In this document: positions 1 to 5,006 of the stretch, piece by piece | How the letters are laid out: every line of letters begins with the position of its first letter | Numbering within the stretch: the first letter of the stretch is position 1 | Source: a bacterium | GTDB lineage: Bacteria; Verrucomicrobiota; Kiritimatiellia; UBA8416 | Reading direction: 5' to 3' | Assembly: GCA_020048935.1 (NCBI GenBank) | Contig: JAIFLS010000114.1 | Span: 1 to 6,762 of the forward strand | Length of the DNA stretch: 6,762 bases | The notes under the pieces: generated by a model | Told to the model about the DNA's origin: nothing | Database searches by the model: none | Seen by the model: the letters and a program-made list of their open reading frames with translations, nothing else | Made by a program: the position numbers and the translations under genes

Positions 1-205
1 GCATCAGGTGGACGTTGAGCGGGATTCGAACATGACGGCGGGCCATGCCGACCACCGCCGGTCCCATGCTGATATTGGGCACGAAATGGCCATCCATGAT
101 ATCCAGGTGCAGTTCATCCGCGCCAGCCTGCTCGGCCTGTATCGCGCCGTCCGCCAGATAACCCGGATCGGCCGCCAGCAAAGATGGAAGTATCTTGAAA
201 GTCAT
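1..205 (-). CDS. rpe: Ribulose-phosphate 3-epimerase, N-terminal part (runs off left edge)
   Basis: Interconverts D-ribulose 5-phosphate and D-xylulose 5-phosphate in the pentose phosphate or Calvin pathway; cytosolic metal-dependent TIM barrel. Only the first 68 residues are inside the window. They show the family's opening strand ILPSLLAAD (residues 5-13), the strand-2 block HLDIMDGHFVPN (33-44) and the strand-3 block PLNVHLM (62-68). His33, Asp35 and His66 match the metal ligands known in the family, and Ser8 the conserved Ser near the active site. The common PLDVHLM is PLNVHLM here. The ATG at 205-203 was chosen because it places the PS motif at the usual distance from the N-terminus; an in-frame ATG at 247-245 would add 14 residues. 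Neither has a clear Shine-Dalgarno. The gene is divergent from the GHMP kinase. Assignment is confident despite truncation. Confidence 0.93.
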   Translation of the reverse strand, partial: MTFKILPSLLAADPGYLADGAIQAEQAGADELHLDIMDGHFVPNISMGPAVVGMARRHVRIPLNVHLM

Positions 206-294
206 AAGCGGGAGACTATGCCAGAAACTCGCCCACGATGCAAACATTTGTCACCACACGGCACACCCACACAAATAAGATTGTCGAACGGATG

Positions 295-323
295 AGAATA
301 TGCGAAAAAATGCGCGTATTCAA
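295..323 (-). promoter_or_regulatory. Putative sigma70 promoter for rpe
   Basis: On the minus strand a TTGAAT box (323-318) is followed after exactly 17 bases by TATTCT (300-295). Each matches its E. coli consensus hexamer at 4 of 6 positions. It would start transcription near 288 and leave an rpe leader of about 80 bases. Seen by eye only; such matches occur by chance. Confidence 0.4.
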
Positions 324-325
324 AA

Positions 326-335
326 CCGTTAACGG
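326..335. promoter_or_regulatory. 10-bp perfect palindrome CCGTTAACGG, possible operator
   Basis: CCGTTAACGG is its own reverse complement. It sits just upstream of the putative -35 box of the leftward rpe promoter and its right end shares two bases with the ribosome binding site of the rightward GHMP kinase gene. The position would suit a regulator of either gene, but no regulator family is recognised and the sequence is short. Confidence 0.2.
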
Positions 336-338
336 GAG
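334..338 (+). promoter_or_regulatory. Ribosome binding site deciding the GHMP kinase start
   Basis: GGGAG ends 7 bases before the ATG at 346. The alternative in-frame ATG at 403, which would start the protein right before its first kinase motif, has no comparable purine-rich site. This favours 346 although it gives a roughly 20-residue longer N-terminus than is usual. Confidence 0.6.
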
Positions 339-345
339 ATGCGGA

Positions 346-1344
346 ATGAAGAACTTCAACCACTGGATCGACAGGGGCGGTCGGGTTCCGGCTCTGAAAA
401 ACATGATACAAACCAGTGCCCCGGGCAGCCTCATGATCACCGGCGAGCATGCCGTCCTGCACGGTGCGCACGCGTTGGTTGGTGCCGTTGATGCACGGGT
501 CCGGGTCACGCTGGAGCCGCGCCTCGACCGGACCGTCGTGATCCGTTCCTCCCTGGGAACGCGACACATGCCGCTGGCTGCAGCGGACCTCTCGCCGCCG
601 TTCCAGTTCGTCGGTCATGCTATCGCGATGCTGGCCGACATCTGTCCATCGGGCTTCGCGCTGGACATCCGGGCCGATATGCGGGCCGACACCGGCCTCG
701 GATCCTCTGCCGCGGTCACCGTGGCCGCACTGGCCGCGCTGCACGTTTTCTGCCATCATGCCCCCCCGTCCTCCCCTGCCGACCTGCATCGCCAGGCGCT
801 CGATATCGTGCGCCGCGTACAGGGGGCCGCCTCCGGTGCGGACCTGGCCGCCGCCGTCTGGGGTGGCGTGCTGCTCTACCGGCAGACCCCCGAGGTCATC
901 CGCCACCACGGCCACTTTCCACCGGTTACCCTGGCCTACGCCGGCTACAAAACCCCCACAGCCGAGGTCATCCGGCAAGTGGAAGCCCGGCGGGCATGCG
1001 CCGCCGACGGCTTCCGCGACCTTTACGCCCGAATGGACGCCTGTAGCCAAGAAGCCAGCCAGGCTTTTGCGACCAGCGACTGGCGGCACCTGGCCGATAT
1101 GCTCACGAACGGCCAGCGCCTGATGGAGGAACTCGGCGTCTGCGACCCGACGCTGGCCGCCATGGTCAGCCGCTTGCGCGAGCAGCCCGGCATCGCCGCC
1201 GCCAAGATCTCCGGATCGGGCCTGGGCGACTGCGTACTGGCGATCGGGACACTTCCGGACGACTCGGCGTTCCCGTACACACGTATCCCGGTGCAATTCT
1301 CCCCACAGGGGGTCATGCTGGAATCCGTTTGTATTTTCAATTGA
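346..1344 (+). CDS. GHMP-family kinase, mevalonate kinase type
   Basis: Likely ATP-dependent phosphorylation of mevalonate or a related small alcohol in isoprenoid precursor synthesis; cytosolic, 332 aa. All three GHMP motifs are present: motif 1, SAPGSLMITGEHAVLHG (residues 24-40); the phosphate-binding loop DTGLGSSAAV (115-124); and motif 3, KISGSGLGD (287-295). SGADLAAAVWGG (163-174) matches the segment carrying the catalytic Asp of mevalonate kinases, so Asp166 is the candidate base. Odd point: the Lys of the usual APGK motif (Lys13 in rat mevalonate kinase) is Ser28 here. The GEH and AVLHG residues still favour mevalonate kinase over galactokinase, homoserine kinase or phosphomevalonate kinase. 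Start 346 is preferred on its GGGAG site; 403 is the alternative. No other mevalonate-pathway gene is in the window, so substrate remains an inference. The next gene follows after 50 bases and may be co-transcribed. Confidence 0.8.
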   Translation: MKNFNHWIDRGGRVPALKNMIQTSAPGSLMITGEHAVLHGAHALVGAVDARVRVTLEPRLDRTVVIRSSLGTRHMPLAAADLSPPFQFVGHAIAMLADICPSGFALDIRADMRADTGLGSSAAVTVAALAALHVFCHHAPPSSPADLHRQALDIVRRVQGAASGADLAAAVWGGVLLYRQTPEVIRHHGHFPPVTLAYAGYKTPTAEVIRQVEARRACAADGFRDLYARMDACSQEASQAFATSDWRHLADMLTNGQRLMEELGVCDPTLAAMVSRLREQPGIAAAKISGSGLGDCVLAIGTLPDDSAFPYTRIPVQFSPQGVMLESVCIFN

Positions 1345-1394
1345 ACTAAGGCAAGATGCCGCCATTGTTCAACTCACCAAAAGAAGGTTCCGAT

Positions 1395-2477
1395 ATGAAG
1401 ACACGACTTTTGCCGCTTTTGATCACGGTCCTGCTGATGGGGCTCGCCACCGTCGGCTACGCCCAGCAGACCTTCACCCTGCGCGGTGTCCGGTCCAGCC
1501 AGGACTACGGGCCATTCACCTTCCGCCACGGGGGACTGCTGAAGCTTGAGTCCGGCGAGTTCAAGCTCAACATCCTTGCCGACGGACGTGCCTTCACGCT
1601 GGTGGACACCGAGACCGGACTGGCTTACGGCGTCTACGAGCTTGTGCTCGGGCGCATGATCGACATCGGCGATGTCCTGTTCATCATCACCACCATCAGT
1701 GCGCCACCACCTTCCATGGCAGCCCAGCCACCGGCACCCTCGTTTCTGGACGACACCGAATTCGCTGTCGAGCTGACCCTGCTGCACAAGACCGCCTATG
1801 ACTGGGAGATCAACGGCGCGAGTGGCGGCGATCATGAGGTCGAACGCGGTGCCGCGGCATTGAAGGTGCGCAAAGGCATCGTGACCATGGATCTCGGACT
1901 GACGACCGATGCCGAATGGGACCATACCATCGCCGGCGATGGCGACAGCTTCGAGAACGCGGGAATGGACGATGGAACAGGCTGGTTTGCCGCCGTCGGC
2001 CTGCGGGTACCGGTGTTCAAGGAAGGTCGCTGGTCCGGCATCGTCCACGGCGAGGCCTTCTACCGTCGCGAGGAGCTATCGCTACAGTACGGCGCATGGG
2101 AAATCGAATCCATCACCACGATTACCGACACCAACGCTGTGACGAATGCCGTCGTCGTGACGGAGAACCGCCAATACAACAACTATGATGAAACCGCGAC
2201 GCTGACGGAAACACTGGTGTCGATCGGCATCGAGCTTTGCTACAATGCCCCGGCCTGGTCGTGGTATGCGGGCCTGAGGGCACTACCTTGGTCCGACACA
2301 TCACTCGATGCCGTTATCCGATCCGATGACAGGCGTTACGATATCACGTTCGAACGCAAGGACCCGATCATGGCGTATGGCGGCATCGGCGTGACGGTCA
2401 TGGGCATCAGGACCTACATAGAAGCCGAAGGCGGCGGAGAAACCTCCGTCCGCCTCGGGCTGTCGTACGCATATTGA
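1395..2477 (+). CDS. Exported protein of unknown function, probable outer-membrane beta-barrel
   Basis: Not recognised. The 360-aa product starts with a textbook signal peptide: Lys/Arg at residues 2-4, a hydrophobic core through about residue 19, and a GYA cleavage site giving a mature start at Gln24. Residues about 24-110 form a strand-rich N-terminal segment. After a Pro/Ala-rich linker (about 115-128) the rest alternates polar and hydrophobic residues in short strands separated by Asp/Gly-rich turns, with many aromatics, and ends in SYAY; an aromatic last residue is typical of barrels inserted by BamA. ATG 1395 was chosen because AAGAAGG lies 7 bases upstream and the signal peptide starts there; an in-frame ATG at 1356 would put 13 polar residues before it. 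It follows the kinase in the same direction and converges with msrA 20 bases downstream, with no obvious terminator hairpin between them. A surface adhesin or porin-like role is possible but unsupported. Confidence 0.75.
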   Translation: MKTRLLPLLITVLLMGLATVGYAQQTFTLRGVRSSQDYGPFTFRHGGLLKLESGEFKLNILADGRAFTLVDTETGLAYGVYELVLGRMIDIGDVLFIITTISAPPPSMAAQPPAPSFLDDTEFAVELTLLHKTAYDWEINGASGGDHEVERGAAALKVRKGIVTMDLGLTTDAEWDHTIAGDGDSFENAGMDDGTGWFAAVGLRVPVFKEGRWSGIVHGEAFYRREELSLQYGAWEIESITTITDTNAVTNAVVVTENRQYNNYDETATLTETLVSIGIELCYNAPAWSWYAGLRALPWSDTSLDAVIRSDDRRYDITFERKDPIMAYGGIGVTVMGIRTYIEAEGGGETSVRLGLSYAY

Positions 2478-2497
2478 TTCACGAGCCCGTCTACCCG

Positions 2498-3118
2498 CTA
2501 CTTTTTCAGTAGTTTGCGCACCTTCTGTACCTTTGGGGCGACAACGGCTTGACAGTATCCAGCTTCGGGATTGTTCTCGAAGTAGCGCTGGTGATAATCC
2601 TCGGCTTCGTAGAAAACCCCGAGAGCTGAAACTTCCGTCACAATCGGCTTCGTGTACTGTATCTGCGCCTTCGCCAGTAACGCCTTGACCGCATCGCGCT
2701 GCTGATCGGAATGCACGAACACCGCCGACCTGTACTGCGTCCCTACGTCTCCTCCCTGGGCATTCAGCGAGGTGGGATCATGCACCATCAGAAATATTTC
2801 CATCAACCGGTCAAGGCTCATCCGCTTCGGATCGAACACCACCTTGGCGACTTCCGCATGCCCCGTGCGCCCCGTGCAGACAGCCTTGTAGGTCGGATTC
2901 TCGATTGACCCGCCAGTGTAGCCGACACGGACATCCGTGACGCCATCGGCAAGCCGGAAAGCCGCCTCAACACACCAGAAGCAACCCGCACCAAAGACTA
3001 CTGAATCCATATCCCCCTCCTCTTTCGAATGAACGTCCATACCGAGAACACCAGAATGCGTAGCGGCAACAGCCAGTATAAGCAATCCCCTAATCATGGA
3101 CAATTTGTATTTTATCAT
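2498..3118 (-). CDS. msrA: Peptide methionine sulfoxide reductase MsrA, probably exported
   Basis: Reduces the S-epimer of methionine sulfoxide in damaged proteins. The 206-aa form has the MsrA hallmark GCFWC (residues 45-49) with catalytic Cys46, followed by EAAF, the GYTGG block, GHAEV, HDPT, GTQYRSAVF, and a resolving-Cys candidate at 189 in GYCQAV near the C-terminus. The N-terminus (basic residues to Arg10, then a hydrophobic run to about Gly26) looks like a Sec signal peptide or anchor, suggesting periplasmic action; the cleavage site is not clear. Start 3118 is supported by AAAGGAG 8 bases upstream. A second in-frame ATG at 3010, preceded by a perfect AGGAGG, would give a 170-aa cytosolic protein starting just before the catalytic motif. 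No fused MsrB domain. It is divergent from deoC across 65 bases and converges with the exported-protein gene. Confidence 0.95.
   Translation of the reverse strand: MIKYKLSMIRGLLILAVAATHSGVLGMDVHSKEEGDMDSVVFGAGCFWCVEAAFRLADGVTDVRVGYTGGSIENPTYKAVCTGRTGHAEVAKVVFDPKRMSLDRLMEIFLMVHDPTSLNAQGGDVGTQYRSAVFVHSDQQRDAVKALLAKAQIQYTKPIVTEVSALGVFYEAEDYHQRYFENNPEAGYCQAVVAPKVQKVRKLLKK
3016..3021 (-). promoter_or_regulatory. Strong internal ribosome binding site inside msrA
   Basis: On the minus strand a perfect AGGAGG ends 5 bases before an in-frame ATG (3010-3008) inside msrA. It is encoded by the codons for Lys-Glu-Glu-Gly-Asp between the signal peptide and the catalytic domain. It is at least as strong as the site of the upstream start, so both starts may be used. 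Confidence 0.5.
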
Positions 3119-3141
3119 CGCCACAACTCCTTTGTTATGCT

Positions 3142-3147
3142 TATGAT
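3142..3147 (+). promoter_or_regulatory. Possible -10 box for deoC
   Basis: TATGAT matches TATAAT at 5 of 6 positions and lies 36 bases before the deoC ATG in the 65-bp region between the divergent msrA and deoC genes. No good -35 box stands 16-18 bases upstream; a TG lies 2 bases before the box, one base off the extended -10 arrangement. Weak call. Confidence 0.25.
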
Positions 3148-3183
3148 TCGGCCTGCCGTTTGAATCCTTACAGGAGTACATAC

Positions 3184-3867
3184 ATGAGTTACACACAAGC
3201 ACAGGTGGCCAGGGCCATTGACCATGCCGTCCTGAAACCCGAAATGACCGCATCGGACGTACGTCGCCATGCCACCATCTGCAAGGTGCGCGGGATCGGC
3301 GCGCTTTGCGTCCGGCCTAGCGATGTCAGCCTTGCCGCCGCCGAGCTGGCCGGCAGCGACTGCCGGGTCTGCGCCGTGATCGGGTTCCCCCACGGGGCAT
3401 CGCGCAGCGAGGTCAAGGCACTGGAGGCGGAACTGGCCATCGCGGACGGGGCCACTGAGCTTGACATGGTGATGAATATCGGACGGTTCCGTTCAGGCGA
3501 CCACGCGGCAGTCCGCCGGGATATTGAAGCCGTGGTCACCGTCGCCCGCCAGGCAGGCGTACTCGTTAAAGTGATTCTGGAGACCTGCCTGCTGACGGCG
3601 GACGAGATCGCCAGGGCCTGCCGCCTTGCCAGGGATGGCGGAGCTGACTACGTCAAGACTTCGACCGGCTTCGCCGGCGGCGGGGCTACCCCCGAGGCGG
3701 TTGCCATCATGCTCGACACGGTCGGCAAGGATCTCAAGGTCAAGGCATCCGGTGGTATACGCGACTGGAAGACCGCCGTCGCCTACCTCGACCAGGGCTG
3801 CTCGCGCCTCGGGATCGGCGACTCCGAGACCGTACTGGACGGCGGGTGCTCGACAGCAAGCTACTGA
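3184..3867 (+). CDS. deoC: Deoxyribose-phosphate aldolase
   Basis: Cleaves 2-deoxy-D-ribose 5-phosphate to glyceraldehyde 3-phosphate and acetaldehyde in deoxynucleoside breakdown; cytosolic class I (Schiff-base) TIM-barrel aldolase. The 227-aa product shows IDHAVLKP at residues 12-19, CVRPSDV (42-48), VIGFPHG (65-71), ELDMVMNIG (92-100), LVKVILET (127-134), YVKTSTGF (156-163), KASGGIRD (187-194) and RLGIG (208-212). By comparison with the E. coli enzyme, Lys158 forms the Schiff base, with Asp94 and Lys187 as its catalytic partners; all three are present. Length is near the usual 215-260. The start has AGGAG 7 bases upstream. The next gene begins 26 bases after the stop, so the two are probably one transcript. 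No other deo genes are nearby, so a stand-alone catabolic or carbon-salvage role is likely. Confidence 0.96.
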   Translation: MSYTQAQVARAIDHAVLKPEMTASDVRRHATICKVRGIGALCVRPSDVSLAAAELAGSDCRVCAVIGFPHGASRSEVKALEAELAIADGATELDMVMNIGRFRSGDHAAVRRDIEAVVTVARQAGVLVKVILETCLLTADEIARACRLARDGGADYVKTSTGFAGGGATPEAVAIMLDTVGKDLKVKASGGIRDWKTAVAYLDQGCSRLGIGDSETVLDGGCSTASY

Positions 3868-3893
3868 CCCCTTGAAAAGCGAAAGAAACCATC

Positions 3894-4640
3894 ATGGACT
3901 ATAAGCTGTTCTTCTCCACATTCCTGCTGATCTTCCTGGCCGAGCTGGGCGACAAGACGCAACTGGCGGCCATGGCCCGCACGGCCACGGCGGATTCCTC
4001 CAAATGGACCGTTTTCAGCGCGGCAGCCGCTGCGCTGGTATTGTCAACGCTGATTGCTGTCCTGATCGGCTCGGCCTTGACGCGGGTGATCCCCGAGCAT
4101 GTGATCCGAATGGGGGCCGCCGTGCTTTTCATCCTTTTCGGGATCCTGCTGCTGCGCGACGGACTGAGCCGCCGTGCACAGTTCAAGGCGCCCGCCACTG
4201 CCATCACGGCCGCACCCTCCGGCTTGCTCGCCCGCGTGGTCCTAAGGGCCGCCGCCGAATTCGAACATGCCGCCGCCGCCGATTACCGCGAGCTGGCCCG
4301 GCAGGCCGCCACACCCGCCCTACAGGCGATGTTCACCAACCTGGCCTTGGCGGAAGACGCGCATTACGAACGCTTGACGCGCGCAAGGGACAGCCACGGG
4401 GAAACCCCGATCACCACCGAAGTGGTAACTAACCATCCGGAGATTGCCCTGAAACACGATGTGGCGTCCGCCACCGATCCTGTGCTGGAACACGCCATCG
4501 AACACGAGGAAGCCACCGCCGCCTTCTACGAGGCCCTTGCCGACGACACGCCGATCCCTGCCCTGCGCCGCATCTTCCTGTCGCTGGCGTCAGAAGAGCG
4601 GCAGCACGCCGCCACACTCGCCGGTGCCCGGCAAGGTTAG
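3894..4640 (+). CDS. UPF0016/GDT1-type membrane domain fused to ferritin-like diiron domain
   Basis: A 248-aa two-part protein. Residues 1-95 form a single UPF0016 (GDT1/TMEM165/Mnx) repeat: three likely membrane helices (about 4-26, 39-62, 71-90), the first carrying the family signature ELGDKT (17-22). Known members move Mn2+ or Ca2+ and usually hold two such repeats; the second is absent here. After a linker (about 96-117), residues 118-245 form a ferritin-like four-helix domain with a full set of six expected diiron ligands: Glu124, Glu154 and His157 (ExxH), Glu205, Glu235 and His238 (ExxH). Arg/Lys residues after helix 3 put the C-terminal domain in the cytoplasm by the positive-inside rule. 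The architecture recalls MbfA, an erythrin-type domain joined to a VIT1 iron exporter, but with a different transporter and reversed order. Inferred role: export of Mn or Fe coupled to cytoplasmic metal sensing or oxidation. Only a weak purine-rich ribosome site (GAAAG, 3881-3885) is seen. It likely shares a transcript with deoC. Confidence 0.85.
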   Translation: MDYKLFFSTFLLIFLAELGDKTQLAAMARTATADSSKWTVFSAAAAALVLSTLIAVLIGSALTRVIPEHVIRMGAAVLFILFGILLLRDGLSRRAQFKAPATAITAAPSGLLARVVLRAAAEFEHAAAADYRELARQAATPALQAMFTNLALAEDAHYERLTRARDSHGETPITTEVVTNHPEIALKHDVASATDPVLEHAIEHEEATAAFYEALADDTPIPALRRIFLSLASEERQHAATLAGARQG

Positions 4641-4674
4641 ACTACAGACTGTAGACCGCAGACTGAAGACTTTT
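4640..4674 (+). repeat. Five-unit degenerate heptamer tandem repeat
   Basis: Starting on the last base of the TAG stop of the UPF0016-ferritin gene, five consecutive 7-base units each begin with GAC (at 4640, 4647, 4654, 4661 and 4668). The rough consensus is GACTGNA; four of five units begin GACT. The function is unknown. The period of 7 is clear by eye, with unit 3 (GACCGCA) and the last unit (GACTTTT) the most diverged. Confidence 0.6.
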
Positions 4675-4676
4675 CC

Positions 4677-4843
4677 GGACGACGATTACGATGGACGATG
4701 CTTATGCTCCGCAGGCTCGCGAGGACGCTCGCCCTCCATTCGGCAATCACGCGCAGTCTCCGCATCTGGAGGGCGAGCGTCCTCGCGAGCCGCTGCCCAT
4801 GGCAAAGAAAATGGCGAAGCCCTCGTCATCCGTAATCGTCGCC
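4677..4843. repeat. Nested inverted-repeat element, MITE-like or structured 3' region
   Basis: The outer arms are 4680-4690 and 4831-4841, a perfect 11-bp inverted repeat (CGACGATTACG and its complement). The pairing continues inward with single-base bulges (4691-4698 against 4823-4829) and outward by two pairs. Inside lies a second perfect 25-bp inverted repeat (4714-4738 / 4767-4791). The total is about 167 bp. No transposase and no clear target-site duplication is seen. It may be a non-autonomous mobile element or an RNA structure at the 3' ends of the convergent genes. Open reading frames through it only translate the repeat. Confidence 0.6.
4714..4791. repeat. Perfect 25-bp inverted repeat with 28-bp loop
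   Basis: The left arm 4714-4738 is the exact reverse complement of the right arm 4767-4791, separated by 28 bases. The arms are very GC-rich and would form a very stable stem in RNA or a cruciform in DNA. Each arm also has weak self-complementarity (GGC...GCC around GCG...CGC), as in REP-type units. No U-tract follows on either strand, so it is not a classical intrinsic terminator, though it could stall polymerase or protect transcript ends. Confidence 0.8.
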
Positions 4844-4881
4844 CGTATTCGTTCACCCATTCTGCGCACTCGTTGATTCCT

Positions 4882-4909
4882 GTAGCCCGCTCGCGCCGCG
4901 AGCGTGGCT
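4882..4909 (+). repeat. GTAG-headed REP-like palindrome, copy 1
   Basis: It begins with GTAG, followed by a hairpin: AGCC (4884-4887), arm CGCTCGCG (4888-4895), a 1-base loop, arm CGCGAGCG (4897-4904), a bulged T (4905) and GGCT (4906-4909). A GTAG tetranucleotide next to a bulged palindrome is the known form of REP sequences handled by TnpA-REP (RAYT) transposases. No RAYT gene is in the window. Confidence 0.65.
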
Positions 4910-4979
4910 CCTGCGTTGTAAGCGGACGGTGGGTTGCCATGCCCGCGGGAGATTTGCGAAATCGTACGCGTATCCCGTT

Positions 4980-5006
4980 GCCTCAGTTGCGGCGCAACTG
5001 GGCTAC
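4980..5006 (-). repeat. GTAG-headed REP-like palindrome, copy 2, overlapping a stop codon
   Basis: Read on the minus strand from 5006, it starts GTAGCCC and continues with AGTTGCG, a 1-base loop C, CGCAACT, then GAGGC, with a bulged A (minus strand; T at 4983). The plan is identical to copy 1; the stem differs at three base pairs, all compensated. The TAG of its GTAG head is the stop codon (5005-5003) of the kinase-glycosidase gene. Confidence 0.65.

Larger units (their letters stand above)
4882..5006. repeat. BIME-like pair of inverted REPs
   Basis: The two GTAG palindromes stand in opposite orientation with their GTAG heads facing outward, about 70 bases apart, so the segment begins GTAGCCC and ends GGGCTAC. 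Between them lie further short palindromes (CCCGCGGG at 4942-4949; GATTT-GCG-AAATC at 4951-4963; CGGGA/TCCCG at 4946-4950 and 4973-4977). Location between two convergent genes is typical of bacterial interspersed mosaic elements. Confidence 0.55.

Noticed and set aside
202..1365. Long open frame on the minus strand, 387 codons, antisense to the GHMP kinase
   Set aside because: It mirrors the kinase gene, has no recognisable motifs and a composition typical of GC-rich antisense frames, and overlaps the start of rpe; the plus-strand product has three clear family motifs.
1374..2048. 224-codon minus-strand frame opposite the exported-protein gene
   Set aside because: No motif or signal; the plus-strand frame has a ribosome site, a signal peptide and a barrel-like ending.
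2478..2497. Bidirectional terminator between the convergent exported-protein gene and msrA
   Set aside because: Only 20 bases, with no stem of useful length and no flanking T-run.
4110..4210. Frameshift joining two originally separate genes (UPF0016 and ferritin-like)
   Set aside because: The frame is continuous through a plausible Ala/Pro-rich linker, and no ribosome site with a start codon is seen at the domain boundary, so a genuine fusion is the simpler reading.
4714..4791. Intrinsic terminator for the UPF0016-ferritin gene
   Set aside because: The stem is strong, but the loop is 28 bases and no T-run follows on either strand; recorded as a repeat instead.
4691..4876. 61-codon plus-strand frame inside the nested inverted repeat
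   Set aside because: It reads through both arms of the 25-bp inverted repeat and has no ribosome site; the peptide is a translation of repeat DNA.
4984..5000. Terminator hairpin CAGTTGCG-G-CGCAACTG at the end of the minus-strand gene
   Set aside because: No U-tract follows it, and its GTAG head, bulge and partner copy fit a REP element better.
4640..5006. CRISPR array
   Set aside because: The repeats are a 7-base tandem and inverted pairs, not regularly spaced direct repeats of 24-37 bases with unique spacers; no cas gene.
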